Source: Algoriphagus aquimarinus
GTDB lineage: Bacteria; Bacteroidota; Bacteroidia; Cytophagales; Cyclobacteriaceae
Assembly (NCBI RefSeq): GCF_900112005.1
Contig: NZ_FOKK01000001.1
Location: forward strand, 124,001-188,000
DNA length: 64,000 nt
Direction: 5' to 3'
Of this stretch, positions 8,919-17,364 are shown one piece after another. The notes below the pieces were generated by a model, which saw only the letters and a list, made by a program, of their open reading frames with translations, had not been told where the DNA came from and searched no databases. The stretch's first letter is position 1, and each line of letters begins with the position of its first letter. The position numbers and the translations under genes were made by a program.

Positions 8919-8948
8919 GAAAAGCCGTCCAAAATTGGACGGCTTTTC
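8919..8948. terminator. Bidirectional terminator between convergent genes
   Basis: Perfect 12-base stem GAAAAGCCGTCC (8919-8930) with GGACGGCTTTTC (8937-8948) and a six-base loop. The A-rich and T-rich flanks suit both the acetyltransferase gene (+) and the HEAT-repeat gene (-). Confidence 0.85.
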
Positions 8949-8967
8949 AGTTTAATTCATTTGAAAT

Positions 8968-9456
8968 TTACTTCATTTTTTTGATCACATTTAAAGCATC
9001 AGCTTTGATTTCATCGTTGTGAAATGTCTTTGAGAGTTTATCGATTTTCGTTCTGAAGGTCTTTTCCAGCTTCATCGCCGAAGCTGATCTCAACGCAAAC
9101 TTTATCACTGAAGGATCTGTATCATCCAATGACTTACTAAGGATAGATTCAGCAGCTTTTGCACTTCGTTTTTGTGCACCAAAAGCCGCAGCAATTCTTA
9201 CTGGAGCACTTCCTTTTTCAGCGGCCATTTGCAGGATATCATTTCCTGCTTCATCATCAATATATCCTACTAGATAAGCAGCTTTAATGGATAGATTTTC
9301 ATTAGAACCTTGTACTAGTTCAGCAAGAAAAGGAAGTGATGTTTTCCCAAATTTCTTCGCACCAGCGGGATAATCCAACTCATCTTGTCTGAGAAAAGCA
9401 AGGAGTTCTTGCGCATCAAAATCCTGCGCGGCTGTATTACTATTTGACTTTGCCAT
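8968..9456 (-). CDS. HEAT-repeat-like helical protein
   Basis: A 162-residue soluble protein made of alternating helices with repeated patterns such as KAAYLVGYIDDEAG, VRIAAAFGAQKR and VIKFALRSASAMK, typical of short HEAT/Armadillo scaffolds that bind partner proteins. There is no signal peptide or membrane segment. It begins 12 bases downstream of the metzincin stop and is surely co-transcribed with it. A role as partner, chaperone or protector of the peptidase is an inference from this pairing. The N-terminal 10 residues are Ser/Asn/Thr-rich. Confidence 0.7.
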   Translation of the reverse strand: MAKSNSNTAAQDFDAQELLAFLRQDELDYPAGAKKFGKTSLPFLAELVQGSNENLSIKAAYLVGYIDDEAGNDILQMAAEKGSAPVRIAAAFGAQKRSAKAAESILSKSLDDTDPSVIKFALRSASAMKLEKTFRTKIDKLSKTFHNDEIKADALNVIKKMK

Positions 9457-9468
9457 GATTTTTTCAGT

Positions 9469-10713
9469 TTAGAGAGGAGTAGTTAGACTTGAATTACGCA
9501 TTGTGGAGGATTCGCTAGATGTGAGGTCAGGTGGAGGATTTGTGATATTGAAGGTACCGTTTCCAGTCATCAGACGATTGTTGTCATTTACGTGATGGAT
9601 ACCTAATACATGCCCAAATTCGTGCCCCAAAGTCCATCTACTTGCAGAGCGCACGACCACACATCCAGGCCTGCCAGAAGGGTGAGCCGCACATCCGTTA
9701 TAGCCAGGAACTGTACTTCTTACAAAGTACACCACTACATCATTTGTACCTACAAAATTTCTGTTACCAAAAAGAATAATTTGCTCAGAAGAAACAGAAC
9801 CCATAGTACACCCACCCACGTCCACATCTTTAAGTGTTGGCAGATTAAGATTTTCCGTGGAGGCACAATCTACTCGCACTCCAGCGACTGCATACACCTC
9901 TTGCATCGCAGCAAATTGCTCATTAATGGTAAATGAGACTGGAGTTTCTAGTATTTTCACGTGCACTCGCACACGCTCTCTCAATACCCTCACGCCCGCC
10001 GTTGGAGACCAGTAGATACTTCCATGCTGGAAATGAGAAATGCGAGCTGCACCACCAAAAACCACTAATTCATCTGAAGTGGGATAGCCTAATGCACTTC
10101 TTTCCCAGCCTAATGAAGCCCAGTGTGATCGGATGGCTCCGTGAACCTCATGTGCACCTGTGCTTGGTGACCAATATATACTTCCACCTTGGAAGTGATT
10201 GAAGCGACCAACTCCGTCTGGGCAGGTAGTTTCATTTGTAAGAGGATACCGAAGAAAGCTTCTTTCCCACCCGAAACTAGAATACTTCGCTCGGATCGCT
10301 CCATGCACTTCCCACGCACCGGAAGATGGGCTCCAGTAAATGCTACCTCCCTGAAAATGGTTGAATCTCCCAATACCATCTGGACAGGATGATTCGTCCG
10401 TAAGGGGATAGCCAAGCAAGCTTCTTTCCCAACCCATGGATTGCCACCTTGCGCGAATAAGCCCATGAACCTCATGAGCTCCAATAGATGGATGGTAATA
10501 GATAGAACCATTTACAAAATGCTGATACTGCCCAACACCATCAGGACAAGTTCTGATCGTCGTTGTATTAGTACCGAGCCAACCGCTAGCTCCACCCAAA
10601 GCCCAATACTTTTGGGTAATGGGATGAGCCTGAAAAACCTGTAGCTGTTTAAGCAACTCCACGTTTAGTTCCTTTGCCTGAACTAATTTTGGATCAATTG
10701 TTAGTTTTGCCAT
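9469..10713 (-). CDS. LGFP-repeat metzincin-type metalloprotease
   Basis: A 414-residue protein in two parts. Residues 31-243 are four tandem LGFP-type repeats of 54 residues (CPDGxGRFxHFxGGSIYWSP...GAxEVHG...GWERSxLGYPLTDE), a fold linked to cell-surface binding. Residues 244-414 form a zinc-protease domain with the full metzincin motif HEFGHVLGIHH (364-374: zinc ligands His364, His368, His374; base Glu365) and a downstream Met (Met382) suited to the Met-turn. No N-terminal signal peptide is visible (MAKLTIDPKL...), unusual for a protein with surface-binding repeats. It heads a two-gene unit with the HEAT-repeat protein. Confidence 0.85.
   Translation of the reverse strand: MAKLTIDPKLVQAKELNVELLKQLQVFQAHPITQKYWALGGASGWLGTNTTTIRTCPDGVGQYQHFVNGSIYYHPSIGAHEVHGLIRARWQSMGWERSLLGYPLTDESSCPDGIGRFNHFQGGSIYWSPSSGAWEVHGAIRAKYSSFGWERSFLRYPLTNETTCPDGVGRFNHFQGGSIYWSPSTGAHEVHGAIRSHWASLGWERSALGYPTSDELVVFGGAARISHFQHGSIYWSPTAGVRVLRERVRVHVKILETPVSFTINEQFAAMQEVYAVAGVRVDCASTENLNLPTLKDVDVGGCTMGSVSSEQIILFGNRNFVGTNDVVVYFVRSTVPGYNGCAAHPSGRPGCVVVRSASRWTLGHEFGHVLGIHHVNDNNRLMTGNGTFNITNPPPDLTSSESSTMRNSSLTTPL
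9985..10623 (-). repeat. Four tandem 162-base repeats encoding LGFP units
   Basis: In-frame tandem array inside the metzincin gene with a 54-codon period. Units correspond to residues 31-84, 85-138, 139-192 and 193-243. Units 2 and 3 are the most alike; unit 4 has lost the CPDG signature. Confidence 0.85.
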
Positions 10714-10750
10714 AGAATTAAAAATTTATTGTGAGTATAAAAGTAAGACT

Positions 10751-10758
10751 CAAATTTA
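10751..10758 (-). promoter_or_regulatory. Predicted -7 box upstream of the LGFP metzincin gene
   Basis: The minus strand reads TAAATTTG, an exact TAnnTTTG match, 37 bases before the ATG at 10713. Confidence 0.45.
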
Positions 10759-11001
10759 CTTTCAAGTAACTGAATACAAACGGATTACATCATTCATGTT
10801 TTGCAAAAAATCTCAATTGAAAAAATAAGTTTAGTAAAGAATATAGACGACCTATCCTCCCATACGATCAGAAACGAATTGTAATTAATCTATCCTACAA
10901 CACGAAACCCGCAATTGGAAGTTTTCTTGAGACCACCTATGTCACATTGGCAGCTAGGGCTCTTGGAATAAAAATTGATAAATCACTGCAAATCAATATC
11001 C

Positions 11002-11175
11002 ATGAAGCCATTATCGCTATTTCTGAGACCCCTCCGACGCATTATGTGGGCACTGATAGTAGCGTTTATGGTAGGAGTACACAATTTTTATAAGCAAGAA
11101 ATGGATTCTGCTGATACAATTGTCTCTTCCATTGAGATGGATAAGGAAGATGAAGATTCAACACCAAAAATATGA
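11002..11175 (+). CDS. Small single-pass membrane protein, unknown function
   Basis: Predicted 57-residue protein from the ATG at 11002; an earlier in-frame ATG at 10975 would add nine residues. It has a basic N-terminus (LRPLRR), one transmembrane segment (about residues 12-28, IMWALIVAFMVGVHNF) and an acidic C-terminal tail (EMDKEDEDSTPK). This positive-inside then acidic layout looks like a real small membrane protein, and a strong terminator follows directly. I do not recognise a named family. The surrounding 10,714-11,233 gap otherwise shows only AT-rich sequence. Confidence 0.5.
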   Translation: MKPLSLFLRPLRRIMWALIVAFMVGVHNFYKQEMDSADTIVSSIEMDKEDEDSTPKI

Positions 11176-11194
11176 AAGCCTGCCCTAAAAAATA

Positions 11195-11222
11195 AGAGCC
11201 AAGATGTTAAGTTCTTGGCTCT
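11195..11222. terminator. Bidirectional terminator between the small membrane protein gene and acs
   Basis: Ten-base perfect stem AGAGCCAAGA (11195-11204) with TCTTGGCTCT (11213-11222), with T-rich sequence on both exits. It serves acs on the minus strand and the small plus-strand gene. Confidence 0.85.
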
Positions 11223-11233
11223 TTGTTTAATTC

Positions 11234-13126
11234 CTATTTTTTCCCTTCGATGATCTTGGTCACTACTTCGGGATCAAGCAGCGTACTGGTATCACCCATA
11301 TTATCCAATGATCCTTCAGCTATTTTTCGAAGGATTCTACGCATGATTTTACCAGATCTTGTCTTCGGTAATCCCGGTACGATTTGTATTTTATCTGGTT
11401 TTGCAATCGGCCCAATGATTTTAGAAACCATCTCCTTAATCTCATTGATCAGGTTGTCTTCCGTTCTATTAGTCAAATCGCAAATGACGTAAGCGTATAT
11501 TCCTTGCCCCTTAATCTCATGAGGATATCCGACTACCGCAGACTCAATAACTTTAGGATGCTCATTGATCGCATTTTCTACTTCAGCTGTACCCATTCTA
11601 TGACCTGACACGTTGATGACATCATCTACACGACCTAATATTCTGTAGTAGCCATCGTGATCACGCTTTACGCCATCACCCGTGAAATACATTCCCTTAT
11701 AGGTAGAGAAATAGGTTTGCTTGCAGCGCTCATGATCGCCGTAAGTAGTACGTATCATAGAAGGCCAAGGGAACTTGATGCAGAGATTTCCCTCTACAGA
11801 ATTTCCCGTAAGCTCATTTCCCTCAGGGTCTACAATACAAAGTTGTACACCTGGAAGAGGCAAAGTCGCATATGCTGGCTTAGTTGGCGTGATGCCAGCA
11901 ATTGGAGAAACCATGATTCCACCGGTCTCTGTTTGCCACCAAGTATCTACAATAGGACACTTGTTCTTGCCAATATGTGTATGGTACCAATGCCAAGCTT
12001 CCTCATTAATAGGCTCACCCACTGAGCCCAATACTTTCAAAGAGCTTAGATCATATTTCTCTATTTCTACAGTACCATAGGCTTGCAATGCTCTAATAGC
12101 TGTAGGCGCGGTATAGAATACATTTACCTTATATTTTTCTACAACAGCCCAGAATCTACCACAGTCAGGAAAAGTAGGTACCCCTTCAAACATCAATGTA
12201 GTCGCTCCTGCCAACAAAGGGCCGTAGACGATGTACGAATGTCCTGTGATCCAGCCGACGTCTGCAGTACACCAATACACATCTCCTTGAGAGTATTGGA
12301 ATACATTGTCAAAAGAGTATTGGGAATAAACCATGTATCCACCAGTGGTGTGAACCACCCCTTTTGGCTTGCCTGTAGATCCTGAAGTGTATAGAATAAA
12401 TAGCATATCCTCGCTATCCATCTCTTCAGCTTCACATTGCTCAGATTCCGCTTCTATAACATCATGCCACCAGAAGTCGCGTCCATTTTTCATGTTCACT
12501 TCCTGCTTGGTGCGCTCATAGACAATGACAGTCTCTACGCTTGACTTTTCTAAAGCTTCATCCACTACAGCTTTCACAGCTATTGTTTTGCTCCCACGGA
12601 AATTACCATCAGAGGTCAAGATTGCCTTTGCATCACAATCGATAACTCTATCTGCTAATGCTGAACTAGAAAAACCTGCAAAAACAACGGAGTGAATAGC
12701 ACCAATTCTAGCACAAGCAAGCATTGCTATTGCCGATTCAGGCACCATGGGCATATAGATAATTACTTTATCACCTTTACCAATGCCTTTACTTTTTAGC
12801 GCATTTGCGAAGCGATTTACTTCGTGAAAAAGCTCACGATACGTAAGTGTTCTTCCAGCTTCATTGGGATCATTCGCTTCCCAAATAATAGCTGGACGGT
12901 CACCAATAGTATAAAGATGTCGTTCAAAAATATTTTCCGTGATGTTGAGCTTTCCTCCCACAAACCACTGCACATCCGGCTCGTCGAAGTTCCATTTCAA
13001 TACCTTAGACCAGCGTTTTCTCCAGTGAAATGAATCCGCAATTCTAGCCCAAAACTCTTCTGGCTGGGTTACGCTTTTTTGGTATTCGTAGAGGTACCCA
13101 CTGAGGGTATGTATTCGGTCACTCAT
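11234..13126 (-). CDS. acs: Acetyl-CoA synthetase
   Basis: Converts acetate, ATP and CoA to acetyl-CoA through an acetyl-adenylate. The 630-residue protein carries the AMP-binding P-loop TSGSTGKPKG (near residue 245), the DTWWQTETGG motif (near 395) and, close to the C-terminus, RSGKIMRR (near 593). The lysine of that last motif is the family's regulatory acetylation site. Length fits Acs. It is the last gene of the minus-strand set DUF4212, symporter, acs: the symporter start is 48 bases after its own upstream neighbour's end and acs follows closely, so acetate import and activation are encoded together. Confidence 0.95.
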   Translation of the reverse strand: MSDRIHTLSGYLYEYQKSVTQPEEFWARIADSFHWRKRWSKVLKWNFDEPDVQWFVGGKLNITENIFERHLYTIGDRPAIIWEANDPNEAGRTLTYRELFHEVNRFANALKSKGIGKGDKVIIYMPMVPESAIAMLACARIGAIHSVVFAGFSSSALADRVIDCDAKAILTSDGNFRGSKTIAVKAVVDEALEKSSVETVIVYERTKQEVNMKNGRDFWWHDVIEAESEQCEAEEMDSEDMLFILYTSGSTGKPKGVVHTTGGYMVYSQYSFDNVFQYSQGDVYWCTADVGWITGHSYIVYGPLLAGATTLMFEGVPTFPDCGRFWAVVEKYKVNVFYTAPTAIRALQAYGTVEIEKYDLSSLKVLGSVGEPINEEAWHWYHTHIGKNKCPIVDTWWQTETGGIMVSPIAGITPTKPAYATLPLPGVQLCIVDPEGNELTGNSVEGNLCIKFPWPSMIRTTYGDHERCKQTYFSTYKGMYFTGDGVKRDHDGYYRILGRVDDVINVSGHRMGTAEVENAINEHPKVIESAVVGYPHEIKGQGIYAYVICDLTNRTEDNLINEIKEMVSKIIGPIAKPDKIQIVPGLPKTRSGKIMRRILRKIAEGSLDNMGDTSTLLDPEVVTKIIEGKK

Positions 13127-13174
13127 GGTAAGCTTGGTTTATTGTTTTCTATTCTGGGTAAAATACCCTCTAAT

Positions 13175-14860
13175 TTAATGATCCTGTGCTTTACCAGCAC
13201 CACGTGGGATCCTAATTTCCTGCACCATATCCTGCACCGCTTGAGGTGGAGCTGGAGTAAGGTGGGATACTATTCCACATACGAGAAAATTAAGGATCAT
13301 TCCAATCGAGCCTATGCCTTCAGGTGAAACTCCAAACCACCAGTACTCAGCACTATTAGTTTCTGGACTGATAAACTTGAAATAAACGATATAGCCAATC
13401 GTAAATACCAGGCCAGTGATCATGCCTGAAATGGCTCCCTCCTTATTAATTCTCGTTGAGAAAATGCCCATAATGATTACTGGGAAGAAAGAAGCCGCAG
13501 CTAGGCCAAAGGCAAAGGCTACAACCTGAGCAACAAAACCTGGCGGATTCACACCGAAATAACCTGCAAGAAGTACAGCCCCAGCTGCTGCAATTCGAGC
13601 TATTCTTAATTCCTTTTTATCTGAAATCTCCGGTCTGAAAGTCTTAAATAAATCTCTTGAAATAGAAGTTGAGATTACGAGAAGCAAACCTGCAGCTGTT
13701 GAAAGTGCTGCTGCCATCGCTCCAGCAGCTACTAAGCCGACAACCCAGTTTGGAAGCTGAGCGATCTCTGGACTAGCCAAAACCATGATGTCTCTATCTA
13801 TGGTCAATTCATTCAAAGCAGGATCAGCGACGTATTGAACTTTGCCATCGCCATTTTTATCATCCACACTTATTAGATCAGTCTTTTGCCAGGTACTTAT
13901 CCATTCTGGAAGCTCTGATATGTTTTTCTCAGAAGTGGTTTCTATAGCGTTATAAATTCCAAAAGCTGCAATTGCAGGAGCTGTAGTATAGAGAATCGCA
14001 ATAAAAACTAATGCATACCCAGCGGAAAGTCTCGCATCTTTTACTCTAGGAACTGTGAAAAACCGAACAATCACATGTGGTAGCCCGGCAGTTCCTACCA
14101 TTAAAGCCAGCGTGATCATAAACATATCCGTGATGCTTTTTCTCCCAGATGTATAAGCCGCAAAGCCAAGTTCAGTCATAACACCATCCAGCTTATCTAG
14201 CAATGGCGTTCCATCTGCCACAGTACCGCCAAGCCCAAGCTGCGGAATCGGATTACCAGTCAACTGCATGGAAATGAAAATAGCAGGTACCATGTATGCG
14301 AAAATCAAAACGCAGTATTGAGCAACTTGTGTGTAGGTAATGCCTTTCATTCCACCAAGTACCGCATAGAAGAAAACAATGCACATCCCGATAACTACTC
14401 CCCATTCAATTGGTACTTCGAGATATCTGGAGAATACAATTCCCACACCGCGCATTTGCCCAGCGACATAAGTAAATGAGATAAATAAGGCGCAAATTAC
14501 TGCTACCACCTTCGCAGTGTTCGAATAATAACGATCCCCCACAAAGTCAGGAACTGTGAATTTCCCGAATTTCCTTAGGTAAGGAGCGAGCAAGAGTGCG
14601 AGTAGAACATAGCCTCCTGTCCAGCCCATGAGATAGACCGATCCATCATATCCGGCAAAGGAGATAATTCCAGCCATTGAGATAAATGAAGCTGCGGACA
14701 TCCAATCAGCGGCAGTTGCCATGCCATTGGCCAGCGGTGAAACTCCTCCACCAGCGATATAAAATTCCTGAGTAGATCCGGCACGAGTCCAGATAGCTAT
14801 TCCTATATAAAGTGCGAATGAAAGGCCTACTAGAAGGTAGGTCCAGGTTAAAATTTCCAT
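13175..14860 (-). CDS. Sodium:solute symporter, acetate permease-like (large subunit)
   Basis: A 561-residue SSS-family carrier with about 13 transmembrane segments, starting MEILTWTYLLVGLSFALYIG. The signature region GGMKGITYTQVAQ and FTYVAGQMRGVG matches the ActP/VC_2705 branch. A periplasmic or cytoplasmic loop of about 60 residues contains DDKNGDGKVQY, an EF-hand-like calcium-binding pattern typical of that branch. Together with the DUF4212 small subunit 19 bases upstream and acs 48 bases downstream it very probably imports acetate or another short organic acid using sodium. Confidence 0.9.
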   Translation of the reverse strand: MEILTWTYLLVGLSFALYIGIAIWTRAGSTQEFYIAGGGVSPLANGMATAADWMSAASFISMAGIISFAGYDGSVYLMGWTGGYVLLALLLAPYLRKFGKFTVPDFVGDRYYSNTAKVVAVICALFISFTYVAGQMRGVGIVFSRYLEVPIEWGVVIGMCIVFFYAVLGGMKGITYTQVAQYCVLIFAYMVPAIFISMQLTGNPIPQLGLGGTVADGTPLLDKLDGVMTELGFAAYTSGRKSITDMFMITLALMVGTAGLPHVIVRFFTVPRVKDARLSAGYALVFIAILYTTAPAIAAFGIYNAIETTSEKNISELPEWISTWQKTDLISVDDKNGDGKVQYVADPALNELTIDRDIMVLASPEIAQLPNWVVGLVAAGAMAAALSTAAGLLLVISTSISRDLFKTFRPEISDKKELRIARIAAAGAVLLAGYFGVNPPGFVAQVVAFAFGLAAASFFPVIIMGIFSTRINKEGAISGMITGLVFTIGYIVYFKFISPETNSAEYWWFGVSPEGIGSIGMILNFLVCGIVSHLTPAPPQAVQDMVQEIRIPRGAGKAQDH

Positions 14861-14879
14861 AGTTTTTTAGCTCAAAAAG

Positions 14880-15143
14880 TTATTCTTCGTCCACATCAAA
14901 TTCCCTATCTAGACGATTCATTCTCACCACATAGACAAAAATCAAAATCACAAAAACGAATATCGATCCTTGCTGAGCAAACCAGAAGCCTAGTTTATAA
15001 CCGCCTAGCCTAATTTCATTAAGCTCGTTTACAAAAAGAATTCCACAGCCGAAAGAGACGACAAACCAGACTATCAGCAGAACAAAAAGTGTTTGTAGGT
15101 TTTTACGCCAATAGGCTTTCATTTTTTCATTTTGGGCAGGCAT
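14880..15143 (-). CDS. DUF4212 protein, small subunit of the sodium/solute symporter
   Basis: An 87-residue membrane protein with two transmembrane segments: LFVLLIVWFVVSFGCGILF and FVFVILIFVYVVRMN. It matches DUF4212 (TIGR03647), found next to VC_2705-type symporters and thought to be a small partner subunit. The frame stays open to 15287, but conservation begins near MKAYWRKNLQ, so the ATG at 15143 (or 15122) is preferred; the extra 48 residues have no membrane-protein character. First gene of the acetate cluster. Confidence 0.85.
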   Translation of the reverse strand: MPAQNEKMKAYWRKNLQTLFVLLIVWFVVSFGCGILFVNELNEIRLGGYKLGFWFAQQGSIFVFVILIFVYVVRMNRLDREFDVDEE

Positions 15144-15327
15144 AGGTTGGGGTTTAGGCTGATAAAATAAAACTTTCTTGAAGCTAGCGAATGCATCCAT
15201 AGGAATGCAAGCTGTTTTCCACGAAATACTTGAAATTTTATCGCAAAGCCATAAAAGAACATGAGATTCTTTGGGTAAAAATCTCAAATGCCTAAAAAAA
15301 ATCCGTTTCTCTAAGGATGTCTTTTGG

Positions 15328-16083
15328 CTATTTTAGGAAAAATTCTGAGAGGATAGCTAGGCCTGCAGCAAAGAAGCTAACCAACAATTTATTCAACTGA
15401 AACTTGTGGTGAGGACTACTTTCAAAGAAAATAGTTGTGGAAATATGAAGAAATCCTCCAGCTACTAAGCCATACAGAATGCCAATTCCCTGCTTTTCCA
15501 ACATGCCACTTTCAAATAAAAATGAACTGGACATCATTCCTAATGGCGAAGCCAAAGCAAAAAGGGTCAATAATATAAGTGTAGTTTTTTTGCTTAAAGT
15601 ACTCGATAATACGGCCGCCAAGGCAAAAGCAGCAGGTCCTTTATGGAGCACAATTCCCAGCAAAATGGTTTTGCTATTATGCACATGTCCTAGAACTTCC
15701 TCTCCTTGATCCATCAGCTCTCCGTGGGAAAGTAAAGTCCCTTCGAGAAATGCATGAATAAAAAGGCCCAACATGACAGTAGTCATTGCTTTGCTCCCCT
15801 GATGTTCATGGGTATGAATGTGGCCGTGCTCTATCCCGCTGGACCAGAATTCCAGCAATTGCTGCAAAAGGAAACCAATCAGAATGTATAGCCCCATACG
15901 TTTGCTGTCGAATCCGCTGTCAAACAGCTCAGGCAAAATATGTAAAATGGTAATTGAAAACAGATAGGATCCCGCAAAAACCAGTACCAACCTAAAGTAT
16001 TTCTCCCTAAAATTAGGAGCGAGAAAGACCAATGATCCTGCGATCATGGCGGTTAGAAAAAGAAGTAAAAATTTGAATTCCAT
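15328..16083 (-). CDS. ZIP family metal transporter
   Basis: A 251-residue protein with about seven to eight transmembrane segments. It has a histidine-rich cytoplasmic loop (HGHIHTHEH) before the metal-binding helices HAFLEGTLLSHG and HKGPAAFALAA, the paired TM4/TM5 motifs of ZIP zinc/iron transporters. It probably imports zinc or a related divalent cation. Single gene with its own -7 box at 16139-16146 (minus strand). The Ser/His in LLSHG replaces the more common G/N spacing, so metal preference is uncertain. Confidence 0.85.
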   Translation of the reverse strand: MEFKFLLLFLTAMIAGSLVFLAPNFREKYFRLVLVFAGSYLFSITILHILPELFDSGFDSKRMGLYILIGFLLQQLLEFWSSGIEHGHIHTHEHQGSKAMTTVMLGLFIHAFLEGTLLSHGELMDQGEEVLGHVHNSKTILLGIVLHKGPAAFALAAVLSSTLSKKTTLILLTLFALASPLGMMSSSFLFESGMLEKQGIGILYGLVAGGFLHISTTIFFESSPHHKFQLNKLLVSFFAAGLAILSEFFLK

Positions 16084-16138
16084 GGGCCTGAGTTACTTGT
16101 CTTTTTTTCTGGAGAAAAATAGAAAACTATAACTCAGG

Positions 16139-16146
16139 CAAAGGTA
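16139..16146 (-). promoter_or_regulatory. Predicted -7 box upstream of the ZIP transporter
   Basis: The minus strand reads TACCTTTG, an exact TAnnTTTG match, 55 bases before the start codon. Confidence 0.45.
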
Positions 16147-16174
16147 AGAAAATTCAATAATGTTGCATTTAAAA

Positions 16175-17242
16175 TTAATTTTCCTGCGGAAAAGACAAAA
16201 ATGGCTTCAAACTTTCACTGGCGAAAGTCTTATATCCGCCATTTCCATCATCATAGATCAAAAAGACTTCAATTTCACTAAGTGCTGAATCCAAGGCGAT
16301 TGCTTTGTCTTTTCCCATCACCATCATAGCCGTAGCATAGGCATCTGCGGTCATGCAGTTATCAGCCACCACAGTTGCACTAAGCAAGCTATGATTTACA
16401 GGATACCCAGTGGCTGGATTGATCGTATGTGATATTTTCACAGAATCCCGTACATAATAATTCCGGTAATTTCCTGAAGTAGCCATCCCTCGGTCTTGCA
16501 AAGCTATGATGCTGATTAGCGCATTTGCATTTGCTGATTCCTCCGGACGATTTACGCCTACCTTCCAAAGCTCACCTTTCTCATTCATACCGTTTGCAAC
16601 GAGTTCTCCGCCGATTTCAACTAGATAATTTGAAATTGCTTTTTGCTTTAAAAAATCTGCCACCACATCTGAACCATAGCCTTTTGCGATAGCAGAAAAG
16701 TCAAGATAAATGCCTGCTACTTTTTTACGAAGCTGCTTTTGATCAAACTCAATCTTGGTAAAACCAACTGTCGTCAAAAGACTTTTAATATCCACACTGT
16801 CTTTAAGCTCAGGCCCACCTGGCCCGAATCCCCAGATATTCACCAACGGACCTACCGTTGGATCGAAAGCACCATTCGTGTTTTCATAGACCTTTTTGGA
16901 AGCCTCAAGAACTGGTAATAAGTAGGGTAATTTGAAATCCAACGTATCGCCTTGATTGAATTGGCTTAGTTCGGAATCAGGGATATAAGTAGATAGACTT
17001 TGGTTGAAGACGACTAACAAGGAATCAATAGATTGTTGCAGATCACGGCTTTTATCATCCAGATAAGTGATGTTATACGTCGTCCCCATCGTTTTACCCG
17101 ACAGAGTCATTTTTCCAGCTACCACTTCGGCTTCAGCCTGAGTTACCTCCGTTTGATCACGATTCCTCCACAAATAAACCAACATGATGGAAGTGAGCAG
17201 GACAATTGAATAAATAATATTTTTCCGGGCGTTCGGGCGCAT
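16175..17242 (-). CDS. apbE: FAD:protein FMN transferase (ApbE family)
   Basis: Covalently attaches FMN to threonines of flavoproteins such as NqrB/NqrC or RnfG outside the cytoplasm, with magnesium. The 355-residue protein starts with a signal-anchor (residues about 9-25). It then shows GKTMGTTYNITY, DFSAIAKGYGSDVVADFL, GGELVANG, HTINPATGYPVN and DAYATAMMVMG, the canonical ApbE series. No nqr genes are in the window, so its target is elsewhere. Single gene: 91 bases separate it from the ZIP gene, and it is divergent from ruvB. Confidence 0.93.
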   Translation of the reverse strand: MRPNARKNIIYSIVLLTSIMLVYLWRNRDQTEVTQAEAEVVAGKMTLSGKTMGTTYNITYLDDKSRDLQQSIDSLLVVFNQSLSTYIPDSELSQFNQGDTLDFKLPYLLPVLEASKKVYENTNGAFDPTVGPLVNIWGFGPGGPELKDSVDIKSLLTTVGFTKIEFDQKQLRKKVAGIYLDFSAIAKGYGSDVVADFLKQKAISNYLVEIGGELVANGMNEKGELWKVGVNRPEESANANALISIIALQDRGMATSGNYRNYYVRDSVKISHTINPATGYPVNHSLLSATVVADNCMTADAYATAMMVMGKDKAIALDSALSEIEVFLIYDDGNGGYKTFASESLKPFLSFPQEN

Positions 17243-17338
17243 AATCGAATGAATTTGAATGCGAATTTAAGGCTTATTTTTCAGTTTCGAAGGAAGCCTA
17301 AGGATTCAAAAATGCGAGAGAAGGCATTCGTATTTTTC

Positions 17339-17346
17339 TATATTTG
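17339..17346 (+). promoter_or_regulatory. Predicted -7 box upstream of ruvB
   Basis: TATATTTG fits TAnnTTTG exactly, 18 bases before the ruvB ATG. Confidence 0.45.
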
Positions 17347-17364
17347 TGAGCGTACGGATAAACT

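Noticed and set aside
9610-10644. Several plus- and minus-strand ORFs overlapping the LGFP metzincin
   Set aside because: Shadow frames of the tandem repeats; their repeated look comes from the 162-base unit, not from independent genes.
16175-17242. Possible nqr or rnf operon around ApbE
   Set aside because: No flavoprotein or Na+-pump subunit gene is adjacent; the gene stands alone.
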